In this document: in pieces, positions 62,668-64,000 of the stretch
How the letters are laid out: each line of letters opens with the position of its first letter
How positions within the stretch are numbered: the first letter of the stretch is position 1
NCBI GenBank assembly: GCA_023251155.1
Contig: JAHEZH010000009.1
Coordinates: 1-64,000 of the forward strand
DNA: 64,000 bases
From: Flammeovirgaceae bacterium
GTDB lineage: Bacteria; Bacteroidota; Bacteroidia; Cytophagales; Cyclobacteriaceae
Direction of reading: 5' to 3'
Position numbers and translations under genes: made by a program
Notes under the pieces: generated by a model
Seen by the model: only the letters and a program-made list of their open reading frames with translations
Databases searched by the model: none
Told to the model about the DNA's origin: nothing

Positions 62668-64000
62668 TTCAAAAGGCTCCTTACTTAGTTGCAGTATCGC
62701 CTGCACATCGTATCCCTTGGGCAAAGCGGGCTTCAGTTCGGGATTATACATTTTTATATAATGAGCATAGAGCTTCAACAAATCGCCCTGCAACATTTGC
62801 CTGGCCGCCACCGCATTCAGAATTTCAAATCCATACCACGCCCCGGGTTGTGTTCCGGGTAGTGAGTTAAAATCGTTCAACTGTTCTACCACGTGCTTTA
62901 CTACTGAAGGGCTCACTACACCCGCCCGTTTTTTATAATAATCCGTAATAAAGGAAAGTGAATTCTCTGCTACCCGGGTCATTCGCTCGTCACCCGGCTG
63001 CGCGTAGTTTTGTAAATAGTACAACGCCTTCAGGTGATAGTCCAGGTACAATCCATTGACTTCCGGCAGGCACATGTAGCTGTCTACTCGCTTCAACTGA
63101 GTAATCAATTTGTCCATTTGTAGCAATGGCACATCGGCATCGTAATACGCATTCTGAAAAGGGTCAAATGCATTTACGGACAGTGAAGTAAGATGATACA
63201 GGTTAAACACATTCAATTCAGGTTTCCCTCCATCCGCATAGTGCACCCATTCGGTTACCTGCTTATCTCCTTTCACATAATACGATTTCAGCAATTCATA
63301 ATACGCACTTTTGGGAGCGGTGTCAAACGAAGGTGTTAAAGGAAGTTGCTCCCCTCTTGTGAATGAAGGAAGTACTTCCCTTTCCGTTTTTATTTTCTCA
63401 AGTTCTTTATCCGCTGTCATCGTGGTGTCTCTCATCGCCATTCGCTTTGATACCGGAAAACACCTGACAGCGACCTGTTTAGATAACTCGTAAAGAAAAG
63501 CCAGCTGATTAAACCGGAGTCCTGTAAAAATCGGACTGGCGGTGTAAGGTACTTCGCACAATGCGCTTCCATCGATCAACCCTTTTTCGATGAAACGATA
63601 AGTGTATGCCTGGAAGTCCACACACATGGAAACATACTTTAATCGCGCACCCCGATCTGCAGCACCATCGGCCAGCGTGATTGCACTTTGTTCTGCTTTT
63701 TCAATCCATTGCTTCACGTGCAGTTTTTCCCAAAAGGACGGCCACAACGCGCTCTGTTTACGCAACTCAAACGTCTCAAACTGTTTTAAAAAATGGTAGC
63801 CAATCAATACATACAAAAAATCTGCATGGGGCGACTTTGCTATTAATTCATGGAGACGCACATCGCTCACCTGTTCCCGCTTGTATAAATCCATCAGGTA
63901 GTCCACCGCACCCATCAGGCGATAGTGCATGTCTCCTTCAGGAAAATTACGCTGTGCCAGGGTACGCATGATGCGGGCAATGGCATCCTCGGCTTGTAGC
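62665..64000 (-). CDS. Unknown protein, 5' partial
   Basis: The frame remains open to the right edge (codons for LQAEDAIARI precede the ATG at 63969), so the gene starts outside the window; about 445 C-terminal residues are visible. The sequence is mostly helical, with many Tyr and Leu (LYHLTSLSVNAFDPFQNAYY, AWYGFEILNAVAARQMLQG), no clear catalytic motif and no membrane helix in the visible part. I do not recognise the family. It converges with tonB. Confidence 0.7.
   Translation of the reverse strand, partial: LQAEDAIARIMRTLAQRNFPEGDMHYRLMGAVDYLMDLYKREQVSDVRLHELIAKSPHADFLYVLIGYHFLKQFETFELRKQSALWPSFWEKLHVKQWIEKAEQSAITLADGAADRGARLKYVSMCVDFQAYTYRFIEKGLIDGSALCEVPYTASPIFTGLRFNQLAFLYELSKQVAVRCFPVSKRMAMRDTTMTADKELEKIKTEREVLPSFTRGEQLPLTPSFDTAPKSAYYELLKSYYVKGDKQVTEWVHYADGGKPELNVFNLYHLTSLSVNAFDPFQNAYYDADVPLLQMDKLITQLKRVDSYMCLPEVNGLYLDYHLKALYYLQNYAQPGDERMTRVAENSLSFITDYYKKRAGVVSPSVVKHVVEQLNDFNSLPGTQPGAWYGFEILNAVAARQMLQGDLLKLYAHYIKMYNPELKPALPKGYDVQAILQLSKEPFE

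Overview
The window looks like the chromosome of a member of the Bacteroidota, most likely order Cytophagales. The evidence is a SusC/SusD pair, an m-DAP type dcw cluster in Bacteroidota order (mraZ to ftsZ, without murF or ddl next to it), Bacteroidota -7 promoter boxes (TAnnTTTG) in front of several genes, a FtsI with a C-terminal PASTA domain, and almost no Shine-Dalgarno sequences.

Layout. (1) 1-10422 is a copper-handling region. It holds a periplasmic propeller protein with a Cys-x-Cys-Cys motif, a CPH-type copper P-type ATPase, a DUF2911 protein, a YceI protein, an AraC regulator, a frameshifted membrane protein, two DUF305 proteins, a cytosolic four-helix copper-storage protein, and a Met-rich multicopper oxidase fused to a CopB-like barrel. 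(2) 10423-16542 is a scarred accessory zone. It has two diverged copies of a structured repeat with a nested, covarying hairpin. One copy is split by a decayed IS110-family element. It also holds a DUF2147 gene relic, a small JAB/RadC-like protein and a large serine recombinase whose 3' end runs antisense through the terminator and body of tRNA-Arg(CCT). (3) 16586-24021 is hflX and then an exopolysaccharide operon: glycosyltransferase, Wza-like export lipoprotein, BY-kinase/Wzz, PHP phosphatase, epimerase. (4) 24131-37527 is mostly core genes: TPR protein, phosphosulfolactate synthase-like, aroE, uvrB, a methyltransferase/kdsB/nfeD operon, a LysM-DPBB protein, a TIGR02757 protein, a hydrolase, an exported class V aminotransferase and a small lipoprotein. 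(5) 37813-53544 is the dcw division and cell-wall cluster on the minus strand. It is preceded by three 10-bp-spaced MraZ boxes and interrupted between murE and mraY by an internally deleted four-helix-bundle gene. (6) 53877-61515 is a SusC/SusD pair with two phosphatases, one carrying a phosphodiesterase-like N-terminal domain; it looks like an organic-phosphate scavenging locus. A tonB gene is transcribed divergently. (7) A partial unknown gene runs off the right edge.

The copper genes cover export (ATPase), cytosolic storage (Csp-like), periplasmic oxidation (multicopper oxidase) and periplasmic binding (DUF305 proteins, Met-rich segment). Their position beside a recombinase, a tRNA and transposon debris suggests an acquired island, although its left boundary is outside the window. 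The most unusual signal is the paired structured repeat at 10533-10680 and 13332-13493, with further shared segments downstream in the same order. I do not recognise it as a named element. I see no rRNA genes, CRISPR array or prophage.
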